Of a DNA stretch of 64,000 nucleotides, positions 1 to 11,100 are shown one piece after another (the stretch's first letter is position 1; every line of letters starts with the position of its first letter). The translations under genes were made by a program, and so were the position numbers. Below the pieces are notes generated by a model. It did not search any database. It was given only the letters and a program-made list of their open reading frames with translations, and was not told the origin of the DNA. Source of the DNA: Solanum dulcamara. Taxonomy: Eukaryota; Streptophyta; Magnoliopsida; Solanales; Solanaceae. The stretch is from positions 52,419,732-52,483,731 of the forward strand of contig NC_077248.1 of the NCBI RefSeq assembly GCF_947179165.1, written 5' to 3'.

Positions 1-2140
1 TTAGCACGGACCCAACATGTTTGATTTTGGAAAATTTACATAAATATACTATATTAAGAAAATATTTATCATTTATAACAATAATATTTTTTTTTTCACG
101 GGACAATTATAATACAGTTATAATACAATTTTAATACATATTATCGAGATTAATTTATAAAAATCATTTAATACAAATTTTATTCATGGATAATATATTT
201 ATCACACTTTAATATACTTATAATACATTGTGTCAATTTCTTACCAAACAAGCATAATATATTTTAAAACACTTATATACATGACAGATATATCATAATA
301 TTGCTATGTATTGTTATAAATAATAATAAATAAAATATATCACTAAAATGAGTAAATCTTTATTAAAAAGTGTTAACTCGTGTAATTTTTTCTTTGATTT
401 TTGATGCAACTATAACTCAGGCCTCCATACTAACACTGCAGAACATGACAAATCGCTATATACATGTGTAAAATAGATAATTTATCACAAAACCAATTGT
501 GATCATTACACATGCATAATAGGATTCTTTTATCTACAATATATTGATAAGTACATTTAAATTCATCATTTTGTATGAGTATGTTCTTATAATCAGCTTA
601 TTAGACACCCTTTTTATCGTTCCAGAAACCACCATATAGAGAAGTTAAGGATGAATACCTGCAAAGGGTAGCCAAATATCAATCAATTAAAATATTGAAA
701 TGGATGCCAAACTATTCTAAAAGTACTGTAACCTGCACGACAATATTATTTTTCCAATAATGAAAAAGAAAGACTAAACAATATTTAACCAATTGCAACA
801 CACATTGCCAAAAAAAATACAATGCTCAAAGTCGATAAAAATTCCAAATGTTTATTCAAATTACCAATAAAAAAAAGATGATCCAATTGTATAAAGTGAG
901 GTATAGAAGCTTTGTACCTGATAAAACTTCGACCATTGAAAACTCAAAAAATGCTCAGAGCTTGCACTATACAGTTTTTTACTTTCTCTGTAATTCAAGA
1001 ATACATATACATTATGCATGATTAAAGCTCCGTGGGTGAGTAGATTACTCAGCAACGATTTAGCTTCAACCGCATTCATGTTACCTCTGAGTGTGGCTTA
1101 ACTCAGAGGAACTGATAGAGTTATAAGAACTGATGGAGAAAAGAACAGAGGAAGCTCATATTTTATTAATTAAGTGTTAATGTGGAGTCCGAATCATTAT
1201 GAAAGAATTTGAAGAAAAAATTAATATGTCCAGGTTTATTCCATGGGGCCTGTTGGATAACAGTAACGAAGTGATTTTTCTGTGATGTCCTTGTTATTAG
1301 GCGTGTGTTAATGTTTGTGGGCCAAGGGGAAGGGTAGTTTGGTAAGTGCACACATGCTCTGTGGAATACGATGTTGGCGGGTTTACTTTGGATTGGTGGA
1401 CTTGAAGTTGAAACCACTGGAGACTAATCGTTGAGTACGTAAAACTAAAGGAATTAACCAACAAAGCATAGGAGAAAAAGAGGTTGAGACTCAAATCAGT
1501 ATAGTGTATTGCAGAATGAGCCTGGTATCTTGATTTCAGGTGTACCAGCAGCTATGTACCAGTAACTATTGGTAGAGATATATCTTGATGCAAATCTCCT
1601 GTAGGATGCAACACTGATCGGTTTTTAGTGTTAACACCACTTCTGATGCTACTATACTAACAACCCGTCAACTAACAAACACATAACACTCCTCAACTCC
1701 AAACGTTGAACAATGAAAGAGTTTCAACTTGAGTTACTGGATAAGTTTTTACTACAAAAGAAATTAACTATAGAATGGATACAGAAATAGTGAAATATAT
1801 CCATTGTTATAGAGGATATCTTATGTGAAGAAATTTTCTCGATAACTCAATATCCAATTATATTCTTTAGTGAGAAAGCAGATGACTGTAGAATTTTCAA
1901 CATTAAAGCTAAATTTGCATACAAAAGTTCAAAATTTACTAGTAGTACCAGTTGCGATTGTTGGAGAAGTGGCAAGAAAGTCTGCCATTGCAGCAATTGT
2001 TGGAGAAACGGCATGAAAGTCATCCATTACACTGGAGTGGGAGCAGTAGGGATAGTCAACAGTGAAGAGAAGTTGTTGCGTCTATTTCTTTTCTCTTCCT
2101 TAGAGATGAAAAAGTAAAAGTAAAAGAATTGTCTAAAAAT
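1..2140. other. AT-rich intergenic DNA, no supportable gene
   Basis: I see no long conserved reading frame on either strand. A minus-strand stretch at 861-1079 is open and ends in a donor-like CAG|GTACAAAG, but it has no recognisable domain and I do not call it a gene. A short inverted repeat (ATCACAA, 6-nt loop, TTGTGAT) lies near 484-503. The rest is low-complexity AT-rich sequence. Confidence 0.6.
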
Positions 2141-2204
2141 AGTACTCCTCTCCTCTGATTCAATTTGTTAGTCTAGTCTAGTTTTGATCTGTCACAGTAC
2201 TCGT
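2141..2204. repeat. 55-bp tandem duplication of the MITE left end, copy 1 and start of copy 2
   Basis: The unit AGTACTCCTCTCC...GATCTGTCAC occupies 2141-2195. A second copy starts at 2196 and is cut after nine bases by the solo LTR. It resumes at 2958 (after the duplicated target bases) and ends at 3008. Removing the LTR and one target-site copy gives two adjacent 55-bp units that differ by a single base (CTCGT for CTCCT). Confidence 0.85.
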
Positions 2205-3201
2205 TGTTGGGCTATGACCCATGTTCCGGTCAAAGATCCATGGCCTAATCCTATTTGTAAAAGGATTTGAATAATTTTCCTAATTTGATTTCCAATTCTA
2301 TTTGAAAAAGGATTGGAATAATTCTCCTAATTTGGTTTCCAATTCTATTTGGAAAAGAATTGGAATTATAATCCTAATTGGAGTTGGTTTTGGCTTTAGG
2401 AAAAAGTACCACTCTATAAATAGGATGACTTGAGAGAATTATGCAATGGCTCATTGGTAGTGTCTTTGAGAGACATTAGGCACATAAGAGAGGTTTTTGA
2501 GAGAGCTTTCAACAAGAGAGAAGAGAGAAGAAAATAGTGTTTTCCGCAAGAGTTTTGCCTCTCCGATCAGCAACCTTCAAACTGCTTTTGCCGATTCATT
2601 AACCGTTGGATCGGGCTGAAATTTGTACTGAGTGTTCCTAACATCGTAGTGTTTGATTTGAACGGTGAAGATCGGATTTGGAGGTCAGCAACATCCCAGT
2701 TTAGGTCCCGAACAGTAGCTCTATTTTGGGTGATTTTCTTCCTATTACTTTTGTTGTTATAGCTATTACTTCTCCTTACTTGGCAATTGTTGTGTAGCCA
2801 TTTAGGAGAATATTTATAACCCTCTTATTGTTATAGTGGAGCAATTCGGATTGTGAAGATCCCGTGGTTGTTACCTTCAATTTGAAAGGTTTTTCCACGT
2901 TAAATTTGGTGTTATTTATTTTCTCTGTTTTTGGGTTTGCGTCCTTCCGTCATAACACTCCTCTCCTCTGATTCAATTTGTTAGTCTAGTCTAGTTTTGA
3001 TCTGTCACCAAGTTTAAAAAAAGTAAAGAGGAATTTTGAATTTGTGATCTTAAATTAAAGAAACATAGAATGTACCAAAATATCCTTTAATCTTATGATC
3101 TTAAACATAACACATAAAAAGTTGATTTTTTTTTTTAAAAGTAGACATTCTTTTTGAAACGGACCAAAAATAAAGCAAAACAAACATTAAAGCGGAGAGA
3201 G
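2145..3201. mobile_element. Stowaway-like MITE interrupted by a solo LTR
   Basis: The left end begins with a CTCC-rich terminal sequence followed by CAATTTGTTAGTCTAG. The right end carries GACATTCTTTTTGAAACGGA and finishes in AAGCGGAGAGAG. TA dinucleotides flank both ends (2143-2144 and 3202-3203), as expected for Tc1/mariner-type MITEs. Without the inserted LTR and the 55-bp duplication of its left end, the element is about 250 bp and has no coding capacity. The family assignment is from memory of Solanaceae Stowaway-like repeats; the ends and TA sites are visible directly. Confidence 0.7.
2205..2957 (+). mobile_element. Solo LTR (753 bp), probably Ty1/copia-type
   Basis: It starts TGTTGGGC and ends CATAACA, the TG...CA termini of an LTR. 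Five-base target duplications flank it: CTCGT (2200-2204) and CTCCT (2958-2962), one mismatch apart. A TATA box (TCTATAAATA) lies at about 2413-2422, followed by a purine-rich leader. No internal region follows, so this is a solo LTR left by LTR-LTR recombination. The copia assignment rests only on size and terminal bases; orientation follows the TATA box. Confidence 0.75.
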
Positions 3202-3203
3202 TA

Positions 3204-3631
3204 ATAAAATTGAGTCACATTCTAATCCATACTGTGTTATTGAACTCTACCTACATATCATTGTCCACAAAACAAAGTAACAAATCATAAATACCAATCA
3301 GGAGCAATGTGAGTTCTAAATTACTTGCAAAAATACTCTAGGACAAATAGAGTACAACTCATCTGAGAAGATCAAATAGGTTATCAGATGTACCTTGATC
3401 CATAACTTAAATTGCACTTCACTAATATTAACATTAGTTTTTCCAGAATATTAGTTGGAAAAATTTACACAAACATAGGTGAGTAGAATTGAACAAAAGA
3501 TCACTTCGTGTTTCATGCATGTAGAATTGATCTGTGAATTGAAATTTAGCAACTCTTTTGCAAAATAATACCAAATGTATAATAAAGGCATAATAAATAA
3601 AGATATTAATCAGGCAGAGAAACTTTAATAC
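3204..3631. other. Short non-coding stretch
   Basis: AT-rich DNA between the MITE and the exon-like segment. I see no conserved reading frame, RNA gene or repeat. It would be intron if the segment at 3632-3790 is a real minus-strand exon. Confidence 0.4.
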
Positions 3632-3790
3632 CTCAATTTGTCGCTGTAAACGTATCTTATGGGCCTCCAGATGAGCCTTTGAAATACCAAGGTTGTTAGC
3701 ACCTGAGTATTGAAAAGGAAGAAAATCGGATTGTGGATATTGAGCAAAGGGTATATTTGCTAATTGATCGTGCGGTGATTGATCCTTCAA
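3632..3790 (-). CDS. Possible exon fragment of an unidentified gene
   Basis: Read on the minus strand, this is open and protein-like, beginning near LKDQSPHDQLANIPF and ending KIRLQRQIE. It is followed at once by a good splice-donor sequence (GAG|GTATTAAAG). The C-terminal part is basic and helical in character. Upstream in the same frame is a stop (TAA) just before the repeat-rich LTR fragment, and no ATG is present, so the start is missing or was removed by the neighbouring insertion. I do not recognise the family. It could equally be a chance open stretch. Confidence 0.25.
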
Positions 3791-3794
3791 TGCC

Positions 3795-4301
3795 CGTATT
3801 GGGTTTTAAAGATGTGAATGGAAAATGAAAGGTTGTGATATTTACGAAAGGTTATGCCTTTTTTAAAGGGTTGTGACCGTTCCAAAAGGTTGTGACTATT
3901 CGAAAGGTTGTGACCCTTTAAAGGGTTGTGACCATTTCGAAAGGTTGTAACTTTCTGAAAGATTGTGACTTTTCCAAAAAAAATTGTGACTTTTTTAAAG
4001 AATTGCGACTTTTCTGAAAGATTGTGACTTTTCTGAAGGGTTGTGACTTTTTCGATAAGCCACAATAAGCACTTATTCACACTACCCTTTGTTGTCTATA
4101 AATAGAGAATTTTCCTCTCATTTTTAAACATTGAATTTCTCCCTCTTCTGCATATATTTTCTTACAAACAAAATTGAGTCTTTGTGTGATTTTGTTGCTG
4201 GCTTTTGAGTTCACTGAAATTATTGAAGTTTGGGTACCTCTACTTCTTTAATAGTTTATCCGTTTTATCTTGGGAGGAAAAAATTCATAACCTTGAGTAC
4301 A
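3795..4301 (+). mobile_element. LTR fragment with promoter, probably copia-type
   Basis: An array of short direct repeats (3826-4055) is followed by a TATA box (TCTATAAATA, about 4095-4104) and a leader-like CT-rich stretch. This order (repeated enhancer-like units, TATA, leader) is typical of the U3-R part of plant copia LTRs. It is cut at 4301 by a gypsy LTR and no matching partner LTR is visible, so the element identity is uncertain. It differs from the copia LTR at 21555-22055. Confidence 0.45.
3826..4055. repeat. Degenerate tandem repeat, about 18-20 bp unit
   Basis: Roughly eleven imperfect copies of a unit like GAAAGGTTGTGACTTTTC run head to tail. Spacing varies by one or two bases and the unit itself is partly self-complementary (GAAAxG...CxTTTC). 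It lies upstream of the TATA box at 4095. Confidence 0.8.
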
Positions 4302-5569
4302 TGTCACGACCCGACCTAGGGCCTAGTCGTAACACGGCGATAGAAACCTCGAAGGGGCTCTATCTAAGCCTCTTGTATATATCATAAGCATATATAAGGT
4401 AAAGTAAAAGCGGAAACATTATAAGAGTGTCTAAACCATGAATAGAAAATGAAGAATGTCACATGACAACATAGTCTCACAATACTTGTCCAACTAGATG
4501 CCTCTACTCATGAACATGGGCGGGGGCTAAGACATGTCCCTAGCTCACCCTCAATCTGAGACACAGCAAAACTCTTTGAAAATAATAACTAACTCGATGA
4601 CTAGTCCCCGATAGATGAGGACTCACAACATACACCACCGGATAGAAAAGCTTAACTAGTCACGTAGATGAATATGATCTTCAACCTCAACCCCTACATT
4701 ATGAGACAATGCAGGTAAAAGTATGCATTAGTACGTTGGAATATACTAAGTGTAAGGGCATGACATGAACTGTGAATCATAAGATGCAGTGACCAAGATT
4801 ATACATGATAAAAAAGTTAAGTAAAGTCATGAGGAATGCCATGATGATCAAGCATTTAAAAGACATAGATGAAGATCATAAAGTAGTATAATAGTCATAA
4901 ATATATGTGGGATAGGAACCATAACCGACATTAAGACCATGCGAGCAATAACATGGAATCTCGTCGTCTCTCCATATAACTAGGCGGGTCATACATACAT
5001 TATATGTGGATCTACTAGCTAGGCCAAAAATGCAATCCTACGGTGGCACATAGTTATAGGACAAGAGACTTTATATAAGTACCCCATCTTACGAACCCCC
5101 ACCTCGAGTTCACATTCGGTGCTAAGTCAAATCCCACGGCATACATACATAGCATAGAAATAGTAATGTACATTTATCATAGTCGTGATTATAGGTTTGA
5201 AAGCATAGAGTAGCTCATTTTTATAAGATAAGTCCAATGTGAGTATTGTCCATCCACATTACAAATCATGCATACATAATTCATTTTATTAGGCCTTAAG
5301 TCACCCTTTTCCATAATTTGTATGAAGAAAGCATAATTTGAACCATACTTGAAAATCATACTTGAATAGTCATGCTTGAAAGTAAGTTCATGTAATGGAG
5401 GAGTAATTGATGCTTGGTTAAGAGATTAAATCATAAATGAAATAAAATTCATGCACTTGGAATAGTAGTTGATGAGGGGTAAGGATCAATCAAAACAAAA
5501 GATTTTTTTTATCACATACGTTGCATTTGGTGAATGCATTTTATAGAAAACTGACGATGGTGCTATACT
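4302..5569 (-). mobile_element. Gypsy LTR (family A), outer part, split by E1
   Basis: It starts TGTCACGACCCGACCTAGGG, an LTR terminus also found at 57545 and, inverted, at 48280. The LTR is interrupted at 5569 by E1 and resumes at 15458, ending in ATTACA at 16367. Just beyond that end lie a polypurine tract and pol sequence on the minus strand, so this is the 3' LTR of a minus-strand element. Other halves of the family are about 2 kb, which matches the sum of the two parts here (about 2.2 kb). Confidence 0.75.
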
Positions 5570-7906
5570 TGTAACACCCCCCAAAATTTTTCGCTAAGAT
5601 TCAGACCCTTCTTATATACGTGTAGGATAGAACTCGACTATTGTGAGGTATATGTATGAGTTAGGATAAGTCCCTAAGTAATTGAAGAGTGTTAGAGGTG
5701 ATGTGGGGTCACAAAGGACCCCTAGGACCAAGCTAAGTCCAAGAATTCGTCGTGGCTAAGTTTTAGAATGAGTTCGTATAAGGGGTCGACTTCTAATGAC
5801 CCTATCTTTTGAAAGACAACGATCTGGGTGGCCCAACCTATTAAATTAAAGCTCTTCGAGTCTTCTTTCCAACGCCACCAAGATTGTAATTTTTGGAATT
5901 CGAAGTCAAAAGTTATGACTATCCTAAGACGAACTAGCACGACAGGAATTTCAGGCCTGGGTTGCAACTGCTGGAAATCTGGGCTTGGCGCCACAGTGGT
6001 GCGATGCGCCACTATCGCACCAAGAACACGCTTCAGTAGTTTGTCCCCTAGCGCGGCGCGCCACTACGAGATGTGCAGGGTTTTCAAGCCTATTTTCCAA
6101 AACCCAAAAAACTTGGGCTTGGCGCTGTAAGGGCGCGACGCACCACTATCTCGCCATAAAACAGCCTCAGTAGTTTGTTTCTTGGCGCGACTCGCCACTA
6201 ACAGATGTGCAGGTTTTAAGACTATTCGACTTGGCGCCGCAGTGGCGCGACGCGCCACTACCGCGCCTGTAGCGTTTTAGCCTATTTTTCAGATTTTTGG
6301 AGAAAGGGCAATTTGGGAATTTTTCCAAAATATATATGTATCTGCCTTGGGATGATTTTGGGACCATTTTCAGTCCCTCTCTCTCTCTCTAATAGCCCTA
6401 ACATTTCCCTCTCTTCTTCTTATTCTTCTCCAAATCCTTCTCCAACAAAGAGTGCCTTCAAGAGCTTCAAGAATTCAAGTTTTCCATTGAAGACCCAACA
6501 ACAAGGTTTCTTCAAAATCTACTCTAAGGTATATAAGGCTACTCAAAGCATGAGTTGAGTCCACCCATGTGCCCTACATTTTTTTTTTGATTTATGTCCA
6601 TAAAAATGAAGCTTATTGATAGAGGTAGGTCCAAATAGGCCCTTTTCATCTATTACCCTAATTTCTATTATTTGGATGTTGTGGAGTCGAGAAAGTGATG
6701 TGCTTCATGTTGTTATGAGTTGATTGAGATGAGATGTCGATCATATATTGTTAATTTCTTAACTATGTTGATTATGAAAAATGTTAATTTTCTTAAATAT
6801 GTTGTTTATCTTGAATTGTTAATCTACTCTTGAAGGATATGATTGAGATTGATCAGATAATATGATTGGGAGAGGTTTGATTGTGATAGAGATGAGTTGA
6901 CAAGGTTGTAAATGAGACTTGTCGATAAGATTTGATTGAGTTTAATAGATTGACTTTTATGAGTATTGAGTTTTGGGAGGAGTATCGAGTACCGAATTAG
7001 GTAAGAGTAAGTAATAACTCGAATCCAATAACTACGTCGCCAAACATAGGAGGGGATTGAATCATTAAAGTCGGATGCTTCCCCAAAATTATTGTCCTAA
7101 CATTATAGGACTTGGTTGGATTGGATTCATGATTGGTCGATTTGTTCTTACCCTAGCAAAGTATGAACGGACGCGGCAACAACATCGGTTTGTTGTACTG
7201 TCACTGGCTCATAAGTGATGGTTGTCGGATAAGAGAAACTCCCATATAGGTCTTGATAGTACTCTGAGTCAGATTGAGTTGAATGGTATGTGATTGGTCC
7301 CATCTAAACCATATTCTTGTTTAGACTTAGGACACTTGATTGAGTTGTTATTTCTCTTGAGTTGAGATTCCGAGTTGATTTGATGCTTCCTTGATGTTTG
7401 TTTCATTCGGCCATTTTACATACTCGTACATTCTATGTACTGACACCATTTGGACTGCATCATTTCATGATGCAGAAACAGGTTTTAGATATCATCAACC
7501 GACACACCGTTGAAGATCTCCCCACTTCCCGCTGGTTGGTGAGTCTTCCTAGTCTCCGGAGGATGCCGAGATTTTCTTTATAGTATTGTTTTGTCTCTTT
7601 TATTTTGATTATTGATAGCCATGCGCTTGTCATTGGCACCTCCTAGATTGTTGATAAAGGCTTCATAGATTAGAGTGTGGGAATGATGAGTCGTTCGTTT
7701 GACTAGTTTTATTCTAGCTGATTATTGATTTGATAGTTGTTTGGCCTTTGGCCCTATATTATGGATAGTATCCCTATGATTGAGTCTTCCGCCGATCGAA
7801 TGTGAATGAATGAAAGTGTGACTGGACCAGGTGGTTCTCTTGTAGCCCAAAAATAGCCTTTGAGTGCCGGCCACGTCTAGGGTACCCTCTTGGAGCGTGA
7901 TAAACA
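5570..7906 (+). mobile_element. 5' LTR of gypsy element E1
   Basis: It starts TGTAACACCCC and ends in TAAACA, immediately followed by a primer-binding site. It is about 2,337 bp, long as in the Tekay/Del clade. In order it holds a conserved block (about 5832-5922), a cluster of GC-rich palindromes (5984-6270), an inverted repeat with a TATA-like ATATATAT (about 6329-6338), and a CT-rich start region with a leader. It is close in sequence to the 3' LTR at 13028 but lacks about 93 bp present there at 14272-14370. A possible target duplication ATACT (5565-5569) pairs with ATAGT (15453-15457). Confidence 0.9.
5984..6270 (+). promoter_or_regulatory. GC-rich palindrome cluster in the E1 5' LTR
   Basis: Five related modules begin with TTGGCGC or AGCGCGGCGC and contain TGGCGCG-A-CGCGCCA-type inverted repeats. 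The clearest is AGTGGCGCGACGCGCCACT at 6241-6259, a perfect palindrome around one central base. The modules lie about 60-350 bp upstream of the TATA-like sequence. They are CpG-dense in otherwise AT-rich DNA. A role as transcription-factor sites or methylation targets is inference. Confidence 0.6.
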
Positions 7907-7924
7907 TGGTATCAGAACCAGGTT
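7907..7924 (+). other. Primer-binding site of E1 (initiator tRNA-Met)
   Basis: TGGTATCAGAACCAGG follows the LTR end directly. It matches the complement of the plant initiator tRNA-Met 3' end (TGGTATCAGAGC...) except for one base. It fixes the 5' LTR boundary and the plus-strand orientation. Confidence 0.85.
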
Positions 7925-8116
7925 CAAGAGTCCTAGGGAGTCTATGAAGCCATGTCTGATAGAGTCTTGCTTATGGGTGTGTTGTGCATCACACTTATAA
8001 TCAGTTGCTATAAGACATTAAGAATTGTTTCACTTCTTTTATACTATGAAATTGTGCGATAGAGTTAAACTCTATAAAACTTCCCTTCTAATTCATGTGT
8101 TTATACGTTACAAATA

Positions 8117-11100
8117 ATGCCTCCAAAATGTACTGCTAGCCAGAGGAATGCTGATAATGTAGAGATACCACAGTCAGAGGTACGCCCATCGAGGGCTAGG
8201 GGCCGACCTGCAAGGTATGTAGAGGCACCTCAAATGCCTACTACTCCGCTTGCACCAATGTCAGAAGCAGACTTTCGAGGAGAGATTGCCATGCTCACTC
8301 AACTAGTGACTGCCCGAAATGGTAACCAGAGTTCGCCAACTCTTAGCTCTAGTTCCCAAGAGCCGTCTGCTTCCACCAGAATTAGAGACTTCCAGAGAAT
8401 GAATCCGCCGGTATTCACTAGTTCTAAGGTTGATGAAGACCACCAGAATTTTATTGATGAGATATGGAAGATCCTGAAAGCTATGCATGCTACGGAGATC
8501 GAGGGGGTGGAGTTGGTGTCTTATCAACTCAAAGATGTGGCAAACATTTGGTATAACCAATAGGAACAAGGTAGAGGTGAGGATGTTGAACCTGCTATGT
8601 GGGATGAATTTGAGGGAGCCTTTCTTGACTATTTCTTTCCCAGAGAATTAAGGGAAGCAAAGGTGGAAGAGTTTGTGAATTTGAAACAAGAAAGTATGAC
8701 CGTTAAAGAGTATAGTCTAAAGTTCATCATGCTGTCCAGATATGCTCTAGAGATGATCCCATATGTGAGGTCGAAGATGAGGAAGTTCGTCTTCGGATTG
8801 GGAAGACACGTGAAGAAGGAGTGCAAAGCAGCATTATTGATATCAGACATGGATACTTCCAGATTAATGGTGTACGCTCAACAGGTAGAGGATGAGAAAA
8901 GAAGAGACAGAGAAGAGCACCTAAGAAAGAAGGTAAAATTAGCGGACCATGAGAGTGAACAGAGGCAAAACAAAGGCAACAGGTCCTTCTTCCAGAAGAG
9001 GCCTTCCAACTATGCCTCATCTACCGCCAGTGCTTCTATGCCGTAGAACAGGTATGATCGGTAGGGACAGAGTCGCCAGAAATTCAGACCCCAGGGTTCT
9101 CAATCCCAGGCCAGCATAAGTCAAGGCTCAAGAGGGAAGCCACCATGCGGCAAGTATGGTAGGCTCCACTTGGGAGAATGTAGAGCAGGAAGGGTTGGTT
9201 GTTATAAATACGGCCAAATGGACCATTTTCAGAGGGAGTGCCCGACAGGGGGAAATAGAGTCCAGCATTCTACCACTGCACCACCGGCTAGGGGTAACCA
9301 GAGGGGCACTACTTCAGGTTGAGTGGAGTTACAAACCGTCTATATGCCATGGGTAGTCCCTAAGATCAGGAGGACTCCCTAAATGTCGTGACAGGTATGA
9401 TTTGAGTCTTTTCTCTTAACTGTTATATTTTGATGGATCTGGGTGCCACACTATCTTTTGTGACTCCTTATGTGGCAAGTAAATTCAATAGAATTCTTGA
9501 ATGTCTTTGTGAGCCTTTCTGCGTAGCTACTCCCATCAGTGATTCTGTCTTAGCTGAGAAAGTCTATAGAGATTGCACTGTGTCAATCCATCACAGAGAT
9601 ACCCTGGCTGCCTTAGTTGAGTTGGACATGGTTGACTTTGATGTGATCCTTGGCATGGACTGGCTTTATGTCTGTTATGCCTCTATTAATTGTAGGACTC
9701 AGGTTGTCAAGTTCAAGTTCCCGAATAAGGCTGTCATAGAGTAGAAGGGTAGCCCTGTCGTGCCTAAGGGTAAGTTTATTTCATACCTAAGGGCTAGAAA
9801 GCTAATCTCAAAAGGGTGTATTTATCATATTTTTCAAGTGAAAAATGACAATGTTGAGTCTCCATCCCTCGAATCGGTTCCAATTGTCAATGAGTTTCCT
9901 GACGTCTTTCCTGAAGATCTACCTGGAGTTTCTCCCGATAGGGAGATCGACTTTGGGATTGCTGTTCTTCCTGATACCCAGCCTATCTCAATCTCTCCAT
10001 ATAGAATGGCTCCGGCTGAGTTGAAAGAACAGTTAAAGGACTTGTTAGATAAGGGATTCATTAGGCTGAGTGACTCACCATAGGGTGCTCCTGTCCTATT
10101 CATGCGAAAGAAGGATGGGTCCCTTAAAATGTGTATTGACTATAGGCAGCTGAACAAGGTCACCATAAAGAACAAATACCCTCTCCCCCAAATAGATGAC
10201 TTATTTGATCAACTTCAGGGTTCCACCTGTTTCTCAAAGATAGACCTAAGATCGGGCTACCATCAATTAAAGGTGAGGGAGTGTGATATCCCAAAGACAG
10301 CCTTTCGGATCCGCTATGGCCACTTTGAGTTCTTGGTGATGTCCTTTGGGTTGACTAATGCCCCCGCAGCTTTTATAGATCTCATAAACCGAGTATTTAA
10401 ACCATATCTTGATATGTTTGTGACTGTATTCATAGATGATATTTTGGTTTACTCCAAGAATGAGGAGGAGCACGCCCATCATCTTAGAATCATCTTGCAA
10501 ACTTTGAAAGACTAGGTATTGTATGCAAAGTTCTCCAAATGTGAATTTTGGCTTGCATCAGTGGCCTTTCTAGGCCACATTGTATCTGGAGATGGTATTC
10601 AGGTTGATGCTTAGAAGATTGAGGCAGTGAAAAATTGGCCTAGACCCACTTCCCCGACAGAGATAAGAAGCTTCTTGGGTTTGGTCGGCTATTATCGAAG
10701 GTTTGTAGAGGGATTCTCATCCATATCGTTGCCATTGACCAAGCTAAACCAAAAGAAGGCCAAGTTCTAATAGTCCGATGTTTATGAGGAGAGTTTCCAG
10801 AAATTAAAAATCAAGCTAACCACTGCTCATGTTCTAACTTTGCCTAATGGAACAGAGGGTTTTGTGATCTATTATGATGCATCTAGGGTTGGTTTGGGTT
10901 GCGTGTTGATGTAGAGGGGGAAGGTAATAGCCTATGCTTCAAGACAACTTAAGGTTCATAAGAGGAATTACCCCACTCATCTCCTTGAGCTGGCAGCTGT
11001 GGTATTTGCTCTTAAAATTTGGCGTCACTATTTGTATGGAGTGCATGTGGATGTGTTCACCGATCATAAGAGTTTACAATACGTCTTCAGCCAGAAGGAA

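Noticed and set aside
3826..4055. Possible CRISPR-like array
   Set aside because: Units are adjacent, degenerate and without spacers of constant length; the setting is a plant LTR.
5828..6558. Several short open frames on both strands in the E1 LTR
   Set aside because: They coincide with GC-rich palindromes and the leader, recur as broken versions in other LTR copies and show no domain.
9156..9356. Plus-strand open frame overlapping gag of E1
   Set aside because: It is another frame of the gag zinc-knuckle region, whose true frame shows the CCHC-like motifs and matches E2.
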